64,000 nt of DNA from Mactromeris polynyma (taxonomy: Eukaryota; Mollusca; Bivalvia; Venerida; Mactridae). Below the pieces are notes generated by a model. That model saw only the letters and a list, made by a program, of their open reading frames with translations, searched no databases and was not told the origin of the DNA. The position numbers were made by a program, and so were the translations under genes. Shown one piece after another: positions 1-12,000 of the stretch; position 1 is the stretch's first letter; every line of letters begins with the position of its first letter. The stretch is taken from positions 2,046,001 through 2,110,000 of the forward strand of contig JASFXZ010000038.1 of the NCBI GenBank assembly GCA_032209605.1, read 5' to 3'.

Positions 1-2656
1 GTTCAAATGCAACTTTATAGAACTTAGGTAACAATGACATGCCGTAAATATTTCAATAAATTGAATGCGGTAATGATTTTAAATGCGTGAAGGTCACATT
101 TTATCCTTTTACGTAGTAGTTAAGTACATGAAATCTGAGAAAATCACGAGACTGCTGTCTCCGAATTTTTTTAGCAGAATTGTCAAAATCATATGAGTGG
201 ATTTCCTTATACATTTATGAGTTACATACCAACTTTTTTATAATGAAATCTGCTTGCGGGAAACGCTTCAAATGGTTTAAGAGAATTTCTCTATGGAAAT
301 CTACATGTATTAAAATACTTAGAATGGTGAAAATGTATTAATTTCCTTACTCATTAAACTTTCAATTATACCATTCCGGGAAACATAGTGGTCTAGGGTA
401 GAGCAACTGATCCCTCATCAGAAGATTCTTAGTTCGAATTACACATTGTGGATCGATGTTTAATGAAACTGAATCCAGAATCCGAAGCCTCAAACCTCAT
501 TTTCGTTCTCGACTAATTGTTGGTCAAATACATAATTATTTTCTTGTATTTTATCCATATTCAGATTATTTCGCTGCGTAAAAAATATTGTATAATTTAT
601 TCGAGTATCATATGATAATAAATCGAGACCATCAGACCTAAAGATGAGATTTGAGCGTGGACACCATTATCAAGATTTACACCTCCGAGTCAAAATCTTG
701 AGATTTGAAGCTGGTCTCAGAACTCCGACTTGTAATCAAACAAAACGATCAATGTTGTACGAATTGAGACGAGCGTTAGTCACGTCGTCAAGACAGATCT
801 ATGTGTATATGATTGTTATAAAGAAAGAAACAAGTTGTAGAAATTATATGGACATTTTAATAAATATGTACAAAGCATTATATGTAATATCACACGCATT
901 TCCTTTCAATATAAAATGATAATAAATGTATATGTATAAGATTGATAATTATGACAAAAGTATGTTAATATTGTTCATATGATAAAATGATTTTTCAACA
1001 GTGAATAAAAACTTGAATATGAAAATAAGTAGACAGCATTAAACATCATGTTACAAATAATAGTCATTGTATAGTTAAATGGTATTTATCAAAACACAAC
1101 ATAACAGAACAGATACTTCTTTCTGATACATTACACATGTGCAATGCAACCTCTAAAGAGCAATCCCCATGGCAGATTCAAATTTCGGCCGTTATTGAGA
1201 ATTTGTTGTTCTAAAGAAGGTAAATTGGATGCTCTAGTAATTCTTTACTAAGGGAATTTGTTTATAATGTTGTTGTAGAAAGGTTGTTGCTCAGGGCCGC
1301 TCTGGAGAGGTTGCATTAAGGATACTAGAAATATGTTTGAAAACAGTAGGCCTGACAATTGACCAGAAGAATGAGTAAAAAATATCCAAGAAATGGCGTT
1401 TATCAATGTACTGGTCAAAAGAGCTAGCCTTCAAGTTTGTACTCTGAGAAGCTTCAATACATTATGACGAAGAAATATGCAACGCTGTACATAACTTAAA
1501 AAAGGTTTCAATCCACTTTCGTCGATAATTCATTTCATTTGAATAACAAATGGTATAACTTACTGCAATCACACTCAGCAGAAGATGTAACCAGTAGCTT
1601 TCAGAAGCTGTGTGAAACAGTACTGGCGGGTTAGTACTTTTGACCAGTATAAATATAATTTTCATACAATAAAACACTAAAACCAAATTGATGATTACAA
1701 GTATGTTGTTAACAAAACGATATACTAGGAGTTATATGCATGTTAAGTATGTATAAGGTTATCTTTATATTTTTGTACACAGTTAGCTCTATAATAGAGA
1801 GTAAAATAACTTGGTCGTTACTTCATTATTTGATGAAAGTGCTCGTAGGTTAAAGCCTTTGGCTATACTTCAGTGCAATAGAGTCATGTTAAACAGAGAC
1901 AGATGTTGCCAGCTAATGTCCAGCACATATACACAACATATGATTGGTTGAATCATGTTTACGACCAACGTTAGTTGTTAGTAATATGGTGCATATACTT
2001 CTCTTTGTGTTTCAAATATTTCTAGGTCAGATGGATATGAGATTGTTTGTTCCAGTTTCCAAAGACTGTACATTTACGCTCATTTGTGTTTTACATGATT
2101 CCCTTGGGCCAAGAAGATGAAGTCTTCCACCGTTGCTAGGAAGATGTTTGTCATGTTTGGAGTATTTTACAGATGTCAACGTTCTCCGACGGTCAGCAGG
2201 GGCGATCAGATAAATCAGCTTCGAGTTTGGTCTGTTTTATAAATATAAGTTTCATAAATAGATCTACTAGAAAAAAAAAGTCTAATGGTCAAAAAGTGCA
2301 AAATATATTTAAGATAGTTAGGCCTACATCTATGTAACATTATGACAGATTGTTCAAACTTGTTCTGAGATTTCATGTAGAATAAATCATTACTTCAATA
2401 TTTGGAAAGTTAATGAAGAGGCTAATAAGCATTTCCTACCAAAGAAGTGGGTATGTTTAACCAAATTATCACAAATTTATACATAAAAAATATAAAAGTA
2501 ACCAGCAGTTTGTATATCCATCAGTTGAAGAATTTCAAATAAAAGGGATGATAAAAAAGTGAACAGTTTTTTTAAATAATTAAGAATTGTCGTTTTTATC
2601 AATTTACAGAAAAAGTCACTATTTTTAAACACACGTTATATACATCACGTGTTATA
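1..2656. other. 3' UTR and downstream flank of the cyclase gene
   Basis: No coding region recognised. The 3' UTR of the minus-strand gene must begin at 2656. Possible polyadenylation hexamers on the minus strand are ATTAAA near 853 and AATAAA at 596-601; none lies close to the stop, so the 3' end is uncertain. A tRNA-like stretch near 385-450 (plus strand, with a GTTCGAATT B-box-like segment) is too weak to call as a gene. Confidence 0.4.
1141..1318. mobile_element. MITE-like foldback element, family C
   Basis: The left end reads gcaatgcaacctctaaagag and the right end, read on the other strand, begins taatgcaacctctccagagc, giving imperfect terminal inverted repeats of at least 20 bp. The same 'cagtgcaacctctc-agagcaacaacc' end recurs near 10628, 20107, 25797 and probably 36505. 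No coding capacity. Confidence 0.55.
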
Positions 2657-3046
2657 TTACGTCACATTTTTTAGTAATGGTGTTAGTTCAATTGAAGACT
2701 TAATATCACCATTTACATGTTTGTTTGATGTGAAATCCCGCTGTTGCTTTCCATTACACAAACTTGTCTCATTCACGTTGTCTGCCCCGTCGGAATCCGG
2801 CGCATGCATTAATGGAATATAGTCATTCTGTTCCGGGTTTGTTTCAGTCACTGAGTTCCGGGCGGCATTTTCCGTGTCCTCTGTCTCGTCAACAAAGTCT
2901 AGAGACGAACTAAATGTCAACTGATCATCCGAACTGGCAGAACGGTATGGCCATTGTCCGGTTTCAGAATAAACTGATTCAAGTCTTGTTAGACGCTTTT
3001 GTTGGTTTTCACCGACCAACCAATATGTAAGAATTTCACCTTTCCC
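2657..3046 (-). CDS. Terminal exon: last cyclase strand and C-terminal tail
   Basis: The exon enters in phase 0 after ttcaattcag and ends at TAA (2657-2659). It begins [14 protein letters not shown], which closes the cyclase domain, then continues about 118 residues rich in Ser, Thr, Asp and Glu (for example [19 protein letters not shown]) and ends [11 protein letters not shown] recognise no domain in the tail. Its acid and Ser content suggests a disordered, possibly phosphorylated segment. The -NVT end is not a standard class I PDZ ligand. Confidence 0.94.
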   Translation of the reverse strand, partial: GKGEILTYWLVGENQQKRLTRLESVYSETGQWPYRSASSDDQLTFSSSLDFVDETEDTENAARNSVTETNPEQNDYIPLMHAPDSDGADNVNETSLCNGKQQRDFTSNKHVNGDIKSSIELTPLLKNVT

Positions 3047-6000
3047 CTGAATTGAAACAATATAATCGATTAGGCCATAGTTTCAGTAACCTGCCCAAAT
3101 GTTTGGCGATGGGTGTGACAGTTTTTGTATATATCTATAGTTTTAAATTCTGTAATTTTGATCCCGGTTACTGCAATGAGGGTGTACCCAACCTTAGACT
3201 TATCATACTATCACGCAAATAAAACATGAATTGTAAATAAAACAATCCATGCTATATGCATAAGCTCACTTTCTTGTTCAGTTGTATGCAGTTTATAAGC
3301 AATTGATGGGAAATACACAAATTGTCGTGTTATGAATATCACTTCATATTTATCTCCCATCATTATCGTCGTGCGTGGATAAGTCCATGGTTTTCATTAA
3401 GATACAAGTCATTAAGAAAAAGGTGATTGACTTAATTAGGGTAGGAAAATCAATTATCAGGAAAACAAGAAACAAGACATATCCATTACGAAAAAGCAAC
3501 ACCGGAACCAAATATTGACAGATAAGCTGTTCCACAACAAACCTGCATTTGTGATCAGAACTGTCGATTTCCATGTTCTTATATTTACTTAAAGATATAT
3601 ATTTCTTCTTTCATTTGATACCAAAACTATTAAAATTGGACGGCTACTTTTCTTTTTGTAGCGATTCCAATATTAAGAACAAAATGCAAAGAAAACTGCA
3701 ACATAAAATAGCTTCTGAAACTCATTACTGAAATGGACATTAATTAAATCTTCTGTTTTTCAAGTTGAAAGAAAAATACACGACACTATTAAATATATTC
3801 ACGTTCGTTCAATTCTATATATCAAAATGAAGCCAGCAAAACGATTCCAAGATAGTGCTTAGCTTGTGCCGTCAGAACATTCATTTGGGAAATACATAAT
3901 AACCAACGTCACTAATACAGGTTTTATCGTGGAAGCGTCAATATACAGTGCAATATATACAGAGCAGCACCATTATTTGAGTTTATTCGACTTAATGCGT
4001 TCTTTAGTTTAAATATCTGCAGCCTTTCGTGTTTAAAAACGTCGTATTGACCAAGAAACTAATTGAAGTGTGATTGGTAATTACATGGAAACCTCACATG
4101 AAGACCTCGTCGAAAAAACTCACAACAACTTCGTAATTACATGGATCATTCTTTCATTCTTTCGTATTTTAATTCAATACTCACACCACCTCACAACTAA
4201 GAATAATTTTATTGTTTATATTATTGAGGTTTCACAGTAAGTCAAACGATTGAGTCATCGATATAATGGACACTTAAGATATACACACCTTCATGGCGAC
4301 CAGGCCACGCTCTTTTAAGATATATCCTCCTAGCTGGTCCAGCAACTCCTTACACTGTGGTGATAAATGGATGTTCAAAGCTACAAGAAAGTAAAATGTG
4401 ATTACAAACGTTCATTTCGTTTCATCATCGGATAAACACAAATCGCTACTAGCCTAACAGCTAGCTCACCCCATTGAGTAGAACATCATCTACTCGTACA
4501 CCGTGACTTAATATACCCAAATAACAGAAACCATTTCAGTCCGATTTAGAAATGACACAGATTTTTATTGATTACCCCACCAACTTGAATACACTAAATT
4601 TACGTTAAATTAGCCTTGACTAAATAGGTAACTGTCGGCTATATGTATGCACAACTTTAAACTGTGTGTAAGCATAACCCTAAATGTCCTGACTGCCAGC
4701 ATATTACATGCTTCAGTGCATAAGTCAAGCCAATGGCATGTATTGGTAGTAGGTGTTCGATGACAGCTTCATCCACCATATGTGTACATTGACACAATTA
4801 TTACTAACACATATAAGAAAATCAAATGAGAGTTTTACTGCTTCATTCATGAATACACTCAATAAATGATGTAGCTTTGGAATTAAAAGCAACAAATGCC
4901 AGGCAAACTCTTATGTACGGCGGGCTGTTGTGACATGATCAGAGTTCAATGTTCTTCCAAACCAACTAACAACTTGCCTACATGAATCAGAGGTTGGGTA
5001 CAAACCACTTTGGATGTAGTATATTGTGTTAAATTGTCACATGGAACACATGTCTCACTCAAGGTTCGAACCTTCGGCCTCAAGACTGTTACTTTAATAG
5101 TGCTCTAACCACTCAGCTAAACGAACAGGTCGAATACAGAGTAAAGCACATACAATACGTACCAATACCATTGCTCTCCATTCTACTTGCTGTGTTTACG
5201 GTGTCACCAAATAGACAATATCTTGGCATCTTAAGACCCACCACTCCTGCTACTGCCGGTCCAGAATGAAGTCCTATCCGCAACTTTAGTGTCTCATTAG
5301 GGCGACTCTTGATCTTGAATTGTTTAATTTCTTTGAGCAAATGAAGAGACATTGATGCAATCTCACCTGAATATTGAAAGATCCCAGCTAGTATAAACAT
5401 TTAAAACAGTTGTGTGTACTTACAATGAAACAGTTAAACATCACTTAACTAGAAATTAGGACCACCTCATTAACACGACCATGTAACAGTGAAACATCAC
5501 TTAACTAGAAATTAAGACCACCTCATTAACACGACCATGTAACAGTTAAACATCACTTAACTGCAAATTAAGACCACCTCATTAACAAGACCATGTAACA
5601 GTTAAACATCACTTAACTACAAATTAAGACCACCTCATTAACAAGACCATGTAACAGTGAAACTTCACTTAACTATAAATTAAGACCACCTCATTAACAC
5701 GACCATGTAACAGTTAAACATCACTTAACTATAAATTAAGACCACCTCATTAACACGATCATGTAACAGTTAAACATCACTTAACTATAAATTAGGACCA
5801 CCTCATTAACACGACCATGTAACAGTGAAACATCACTTAACTAGAAATTAGGACCACCTCATTAACACGACCATGTAACAGTCAAACATCACTTAACTAG
5901 AAATTAGGACCACCTCATTAACACGATCATGTAACAGTTAAACATCACTTAACTATAAATTAAGACCACCTCATTAACACGACCATGTAACAGTGAAATA

Positions 6001-9000
6001 TCACTTAACTATAAATTAGGACCACCTCATTAACACGACCATGTAACAGTCAAACATCACTTAACTAGAAATTAGGACCACCTCATTAACACGATCATGT
6101 AACAGTTAAACATCACTTAACTAGAAATAAGGACCACCTCATTAACACGACCATGTAACAGTGAAACATCACTTAACTAGAAATTAAGACCACCTCATTA
6201 ACACGACCATGTAACAGTTAAACATCACTTAACTAGAAATTAGGACCACCTCATTAACACGACCATGTAACAGTGAAACATCACTTAACTATAAATTAGG
6301 ACCACCTCATTAACACGATCATGTAACAGTGAAACATCACTTAACTATAAATAAGGACCACCTCATTAACACGACCATGTAACAGTGAAACATCACTTAA
6401 CTATAAATAAGGACCACCTCATTAACACGATCATGTAACAGTGAAACATCACTTAACTAGAAATTAGGACCACCTCATTAACACGACCATGTAACAGTGA
6501 AACATCACTTAACTATAAATAAGGACCACCTCATTAACACGATCATGTAACAGTGAAACATCACTTAACTAGAAATTAGGACCACCTCATTAACACGACC
6601 ATGTAACAGTTAAACATCACTTAACTAGAAATTAAGACCACCTCATTAACACGACCATGTAACAGTTAAACATCACTTAACTAGAAATTAGGACCACCTC
6701 ATTAACACGACCATGTAACAGTTAAACATCACTTAACTATAAATTAGGACCACCTCATTAACACGACCATGTAACAGTTAAACATCACTTAACTAGAAAT
6801 TAGGACCACCTCATTAACACGACCATGTAACAGTTAAACATCACTTAACTAGAAATTAGGACCACCTCATTAACACGACCATGTAACAGTTAAACATCAC
6901 TTAACTAGAAATTAAGACCACCTCATTAACAAGACCATATTTGCATGGACCAGTTTTCGTTTTTTCGACTATACATTGTATTTCAACTCAATAATCAAAT
7001 CACCTTATTAATAAGACCAACTGTTTTCAGAACCAAGGGTGTTCATTTTATTGAGGTTTCATTGTCTTTTTAATGATATTCTGAATACAAATATATTATG
7101 ACCCATAAACAGAAACATTACTGAATGAACCTACCAATGTTAGCAAATAGTTACAGAACACAATTAATTCCGTTTCTTTTCTTGTAGCAACAAACACAAA
7201 CACATACTGTAGTATCTTGCAGACAAGAATACCACCATGATGTCTCCGTTAACCCATGAAACAAAAGTGTTTTATAAATGCTGTTCCATTTTCCCCCCAC
7301 AAAATTACGAATGATATGTTTCCGCATTTGGAAGAAAAAAAACCCGATAATTAATCATGAATTATTCAAAGTGCCGAGACACTATCGATGGCGACCTGTG
7401 CGGCACGAACTGACGTTGGACAAAACCCTGAGTTCCAGGCTGATGTTTGTTGTCTTACGATGTAACGTCATCTAACTTCATCAAAACCTCTATATTGCTG
7501 AAGTCGATGGCGGAATGTGCAAATATCACACAGCGGGTGCAGGAATAACAACATATCGATGACTGGACCAAAGTCAGTTGGATCCTATAACTTACCAGCA
7601 TGAAGGATTCCGTTACGTTTTGGTAAACCCGAGCACACCATGTAGGCATCACCAATGGTTTCCACCTTATATACATCATAATTCTCAATAATTGAGTCAA
7701 ACAATGTATATAAGTCGTTTAAAAGATTCACAACCTGTATTAATACACAAAACGTGAACATTAAGATGCATAGGTACAGAAACATATTCAAGTTGATAAT
7801 TCCAACCTTCAAGTCGATGCTTCCTAGAATTTGTCGACATTTTGGATAAAAGATATCACTATTTGACTCATAAGAGTAAATTTTGTTATTCGAATGCTGA
7901 GTTAAAGTATTCGTTATAATCCCGGGCCCGGAACAGTGAGGCATAGTGGCTGAGGGATAGGCCTACAGTATCTGACTCCCGTTCTGAAGGTTGTGAGTTC
8001 AAATCACACCTTTGGCCAGTTTGAAACGCAAACTTAGCAATTCGCGAATGTAATGCTAGTACTGGTTTGTTACCCAGGAAACAATCATTGAGAGTGATAA
8101 GCGTAAATTGTAAACTGGCCCCGGGATTTAACGGATACTTACACTCAGCACTCGGCACTCAAAATACAAAAAATACTCTTATGAGTCTAATAGTGACTGG
8201 TATTAAGTGTGAAAATGGATAATACTCTTAACTGAGTACTGAGCATTATTTGTGGTCCAGTTTCGTCTACATTTGAGTGTTATAGGAGATCTAGGAGTAA
8301 TACAGTCTGATTGTGGAGTGTGGCACTCAAAGCTTATAATTACTCCCATATCTCTTAGTTACCATAAAAACTCGAGTAAACGGACCAAAAAAAATATTCA
8401 TCACTCATTTGACATTTTCATGCATTTTCCTCACTCAAATGTTCAATATCAGAGGAATAAGAGTACATTTTGTGATCTGAGATTTGAGTGCTGAGTGGAA
8501 GTATCAGCTATAATGCCGGGCTCTGGTTTCACAATTGATGTTAAAATAAACAAGTCTAAGCCGTACCTGCAATGGAGAACTATCAGCAGACATTGCAGTA
8601 AAGCCGCATATATCAGAGAAGTAGATGGTAACACAGTCAAATGATTCCGCTTCCACAACTTTACCTCGCTTTAACTGTTCCGTCACTGATCTGTAAGAGT
8701 AAAACACAATATTGTACGTATAGGATATATACGTGACCGGCGCCTTATTGTACATACATATAGGATATATACGTGACCGGCGCCTTATTGTACATACATA
8801 TAGGATATATACGTGACCGGCGCCTTATTGTACATACACATAGGATATATACGTGACCGGCGCCTTATTGTACATATAGGATATATACGTGACCGGCGCC
8901 TTACTGTACATACATATGGGATATATACGTGACTGGCACATTATTGTACATACATATAGGATATATACGTGACCGGTGCCTTACTGTACATACATATAGG

Positions 9001-12000
9001 ATATATACGTGACCGGCGCCTTACTGTACATACATATGGGATATATACGTGACTGGCGCATTATTGTACATACATATAGGATATATACGTGACCGGCGCC
9101 TTATTGTACATACATATAGGATATATACGTGACCGGCGCCTTATTGTACATACATATAGGATATATACGTGACCGGCGCCTTATTGTACATACATATAGG
9201 ATATATACGTGACCGGCGCCTTATTGTACATACATATAGGATATATACGTGACCGGCGCCTTATTGTACATACATATAGGATATATACGTGACCGGTGCC
9301 TTATTGTACATACATATAGGATATATACGTGACCGGCGCCTTATTGTACATACATATAGGATATATACGTGACCGGTGCCTTATTGTACATACATATAGG
9401 ATATATACGTGACCGGCGCCTTATTGTACATACATATAGGATATATACGTGACCGGCGCCTTATTGTACATACATATAGGATATATACGTGACCGGCGCC
9501 TTATTGTACATACATATAGGATATATACGTGACCGGCGCCTTATTGTACATACATATAGGATATATACGTGACCGGCGCCTTATTGTACATACATATAGG
9601 ATATATACGTGACCGGCGCCTTATTGTACATACATGTAGGATATATACGTGACCGGCGCCTTATTGTACATACATATAGGATATATACGTGACCGGCGCC
9701 TTATTGTACATACATATAGGATATATACGTGACCGGCGCCTTATTGTACATACATATAGGATATATACGTGACCGGCGCCTTATTGTACATACATATAGG
9801 ATATATACGTGACCGGCGCCTTATTGTACATACATATAGGATATATACGTGACCGGTGCCTTATTGTACATACATATAGGATATATACGTGACCGGCGCC
9901 TTATTGTACATACATATAGGATATATACGTGATCGGCGCCTTATTGTACATACATATAGGATATATACGTGACCGGCGCCTTATTCACAAAACAAAGACT
10001 GACACTCAGACTTAGAGTTGAATCTTGCAAAAGTTATTTTTAAAAGTCTTTTGTTTTCGTTAAAGCTAAACGAACGCAAATTTAGTCTGAATAATTGCTG
10101 TTACCCAATCACAATTTGCCAATTTGTATGAAAAACTATATTGTGATAGCAATTTAGGGACAACAAAACATGTAACGTTTGAGTTTCAACCTAACAATGT
10201 TTATGAAAAAGGGTAATAATTTACGGAATTTACTTTTTTTTGAAAACGATAAAAAACGAGCATTTTGCCATTTTTCAGGCTTGCCACAACATAAAGCATG
10301 GTACTGTTTTCAAATAAAAAGCCTTTAGAGTTTCTTACAAGTTACTATCAAATATTATTGTCGCAATCAATGCCAATAAAGTTGATTAAATAAACTGATA
10401 TTGATTAACACCAAAATGTGCTTTTTGTACAAAATAAATGATGAATTGATCATTAATTGACCATCATACTTGGGTAACATTTGAAGTAAGATGTCCTCCG
10501 TTTTCTTCTTTTCCTCCCTGAGTTGATCTGTTCTTTCTTCCACCAATACTTCCAGGTTACTTGCATACTTCTCCATGATGGATATCATATTGTCGAGAAT
10601 ATTCGCTTTCCTAAAACAATTCAAAATACAGTGTAACCTTTCCACAGCAACACCCTTTAAGAAACAAACAGTGTGACTGTTGTTGAGAGGTTGTTGCTCT
10701 GGAGAGATGGAAACTGCGTCCATCCAGATGTGTATACAGATTATATCCAGTGTGGAAAACCATGTTGTCTGTGACATAATTTGTGCAGACAGCTGAACTT
10801 TCCTCCAGTTGCAACTTGCCTTTATGTCGAGGTAACTTTTTATTCTTGCTTGATTTTTCTAAAATACATTGCAATCTACACGAAGTGCTTAGTTCTATCC
10901 TAGGTCAGTATCCATGTATTAAAAAAGTATGTTCGTTTTTTAAACACTTTTAGAAATCTCCGCTAACAAAGCTCTCTCAGATTCTTTCTTCTAGTAGCAA
11001 TGACGTCATAAACCACGTTGGGCGTCTCCACATTGTTATCTATTTTAAATTGTTTTAGTGCCTAACAACAAGATGTACAGTAACAGTTGTGACAACGCCC
11101 TGGGGTGGGTGCTGTGCGTCAGTAAGCAGGCCTAAGAAGAAGAATTATTATACGCTTAACCTTTGGTATAATGACAAAACCGATAATCTGTCACTTATAT
11201 ATTATATAATAACACTATAATTGTGTTTCTTGTACAAATTGCATTGCATTTCTTATTTTAATTATTGCCTTGTTATCATAGAAATATTACTTTGCGTATT
11301 ATATATACTCATGTTGTCACGTTAGACATAAGTTATATTAATAAACTTATCAATATTGTAAAATAATAGTGTAAACCTATTACTTCTGTTACCAGTGATA
11401 TCTACATTACGCTGCGACATATTGCTTTACGTTAATACACTCGGCAAATTCCTCTGATAACAGGAAGACTAAATTATGTTTGCTTGGCTAAACATTTGTC
11501 TGTGATTCTGATAGATCTTTTACTGCTGAACCCAATTACCGACATCACAGAATAGAACAAACATTACTCTATATGGCATGATATCGTTTGTTACGGCTAG
11601 TTTCAATCATCAGATAGACACATGATAATATGTATTGTTGTTCACAATAATGAGACGGAAATAAAGAAAGAATATATGCAACTTTTCATTGCATTTCATG
11701 ACCACATAAGGCTTATTTATATTAAATCAGAGAGAACAAACACTTTCTTACGCCTACCATCAGACTAATCTACGGATTCAAGGTCTTCACTCCTACAGCG
11801 ACCTATTTTGTAGATGGATAAACAGACATTTAACGTAACAAGAATTAGATTGCTAAGTATTACGTTGTTATTTGAGCAGAATCAAGTTTGTTTGTAAATG
11901 AAAACAAGACCCACACAGATTAGATATCAGTATCACATTATGTAGCTTATGTAATGAATATATGATATTTCGATTCAGAACGACAACAACTATTATCTTA

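Noticed and set aside
5429..6936. CRISPR array
   Set aside because: The DNA is animal and intron-rich; units are head-to-tail with no unique spacers. The same holds for the other arrays.
7886..8158. 90-codon minus-strand frame beginning [18 protein letters not shown]
   Set aside because: It covers a SINE-like element and a MITE end in antisense; not protein coding.
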